DNA of 64,000 nucleotides from Ifrita kowaldi (taxonomy: Eukaryota > Chordata > Aves > Passeriformes > Cinclosomatidae), in the NCBI GenBank assembly GCA_013398055.1, contig VZRS01002397.1, positions 62,001-126,000 on the forward strand, in the 5' to 3' direction. Both the position numbers and the translations under genes were made by a program. Shown one piece after another: positions 63,401-64,000 of the stretch. The first letter of the stretch is position 1; each line of letters starts with the position of its first letter. The notes under the pieces were generated by a model. That model was not told the origin of the DNA. It worked only from the letters and a program-made list of their open reading frames with translations, and searched no databases.

Positions 63401-64000
63401 ACCAAGCAGTGGTTCTCAGAATTTTGAGGAGAAGATTAGTTTGAAGAGAGACAATCTTGTGATACAGTGTCATTGGGAAAATCGTAGTAGAGGTGTGTCA
63501 TGAAGAAAGGTTGTTGTATATGACTAGATATTTACCTGGAGATGGCACCTGGAAGCAAGGAAGAATAAGAATTCAGGACTCTCAATGTACTCATGAGCTC
63601 ATGGCTGATCAAAGTCTGAAATTTCTCTGTAGTGCCTTGAGATGATTGCAGTCTGAAATGGCAGATAACCAAGCTCATAAAAAATAGACAAGTGGATCAT
63701 TACACTTGACTGAAATTTTGAGTATTTAGTGCTTTGGAATCCAATCTAGAAGTAATCTAATCTGATCCACATCTGATTAGATAGCAATGCTTTGGAGAGA
63801 CAGGAGCTTTTTACAGTGTAGTATTATGAAATTCGGTTTGAAACTCTGCATATAGTTTTCCAGTCTTACACCCTTCAAGGAGAAGAACAAAAAGATCTCC
63901 AGTACTAGGAACTGACCTGAAAGGAAGGAGGCATAGTGGGAGATAACTGCTATCCTGGTATTTCTTAATCACTTTTTAACTGGAATGCAATGCCAATGGG
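57481..64000. other. Non-coding stretch, no gene seen
   Basis: This AT-rich DNA has no exon that I can support. TMEM168 would be expected next on the minus strand from human synteny but is not seen. A purine microsatellite lies at 62,347-62,420 and a single unresolved base at 63,202 in a G-rich run. Several poly(A)-signal-like AATAAA words occur, such as one near 61,330, without any gene to attach them to. Confidence 0.55.
62347..62420. repeat. GAAA/GA purine microsatellite
   Basis: About 74 bases of uninterrupted purines are built from GAAA and GAAAA units that grade into GA repeats. Confidence 0.92.

Noticed and set aside
57481..64000. Search for TMEM168 on the minus strand
   Set aside because: No long membrane-protein exon is present. 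It probably lies right of the window.
1..64000. CRISPR arrays, tRNA or rRNA genes, bacterial-type operons
   Set aside because: None were seen. The window is avian nuclear DNA with sparse intron-containing genes.

Overview
This is vertebrate nuclear DNA, almost certainly from a bird. The genes are split by introns with standard GT-AG junctions, the background is AT-rich, and the interspersed repeats are CR1 LINE 3' ends, the dominant avian retroposon. The two recognisable genes, IFRD1 and LSMEM1, lie in the same order and orientation as on human 7q31 (ZNF277, IFRD1, LSMEM1, TMEM168). ZNF277 and TMEM168 were looked for and not seen, so they probably lie beyond the left and right edges.

Layout: 1-9.5 kb has no supportable gene. 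At 9.56-14.03 kb two exon-like blocks, joined in frame by good splice sites, may be the last two exons of an unrecognised plus-strand gene. The intron between them carries a complete solo endogenous-retrovirus LTR (12,022-12,692) with matching 6-bp target-site duplications. A CR1 copy (14.57-15.06 kb) runs up to a CpG-rich block broken by 384 Ns (15,267-15,650). That block should be the IFRD1 promoter and first exon, so the IFRD1 N-terminus is missing from the assembly. IFRD1 coding exons 2-12 run from 17,011 to 25,928, with poly(A) signals near 26.5 kb. LSMEM1 has three coding exons (31,259-36,576) and a poly(A) signal at 36,995. The rest (37-64 kb) is mostly non-coding. It holds an orphan CpG island with a good splice donor (about 42.95-43.35 kb), three more CR1 copies, simple repeats and a few doubtful open stretches.

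IFRD1 encodes a HEAT/ARM-like co-regulator and LSMEM1 a small single-pass membrane protein. They are neighbours but nothing in the sequence ties their functions together. No undescribed system such as a mobile defence locus, CRISPR array or gene cluster was found. The items most worth checking are the young-looking LTR upstream of IFRD1, the unidentified exon pair around it, the orphan CpG island, and an exact 371-bp duplication flanking a single N at 46,397 that looks like an assembly artefact.
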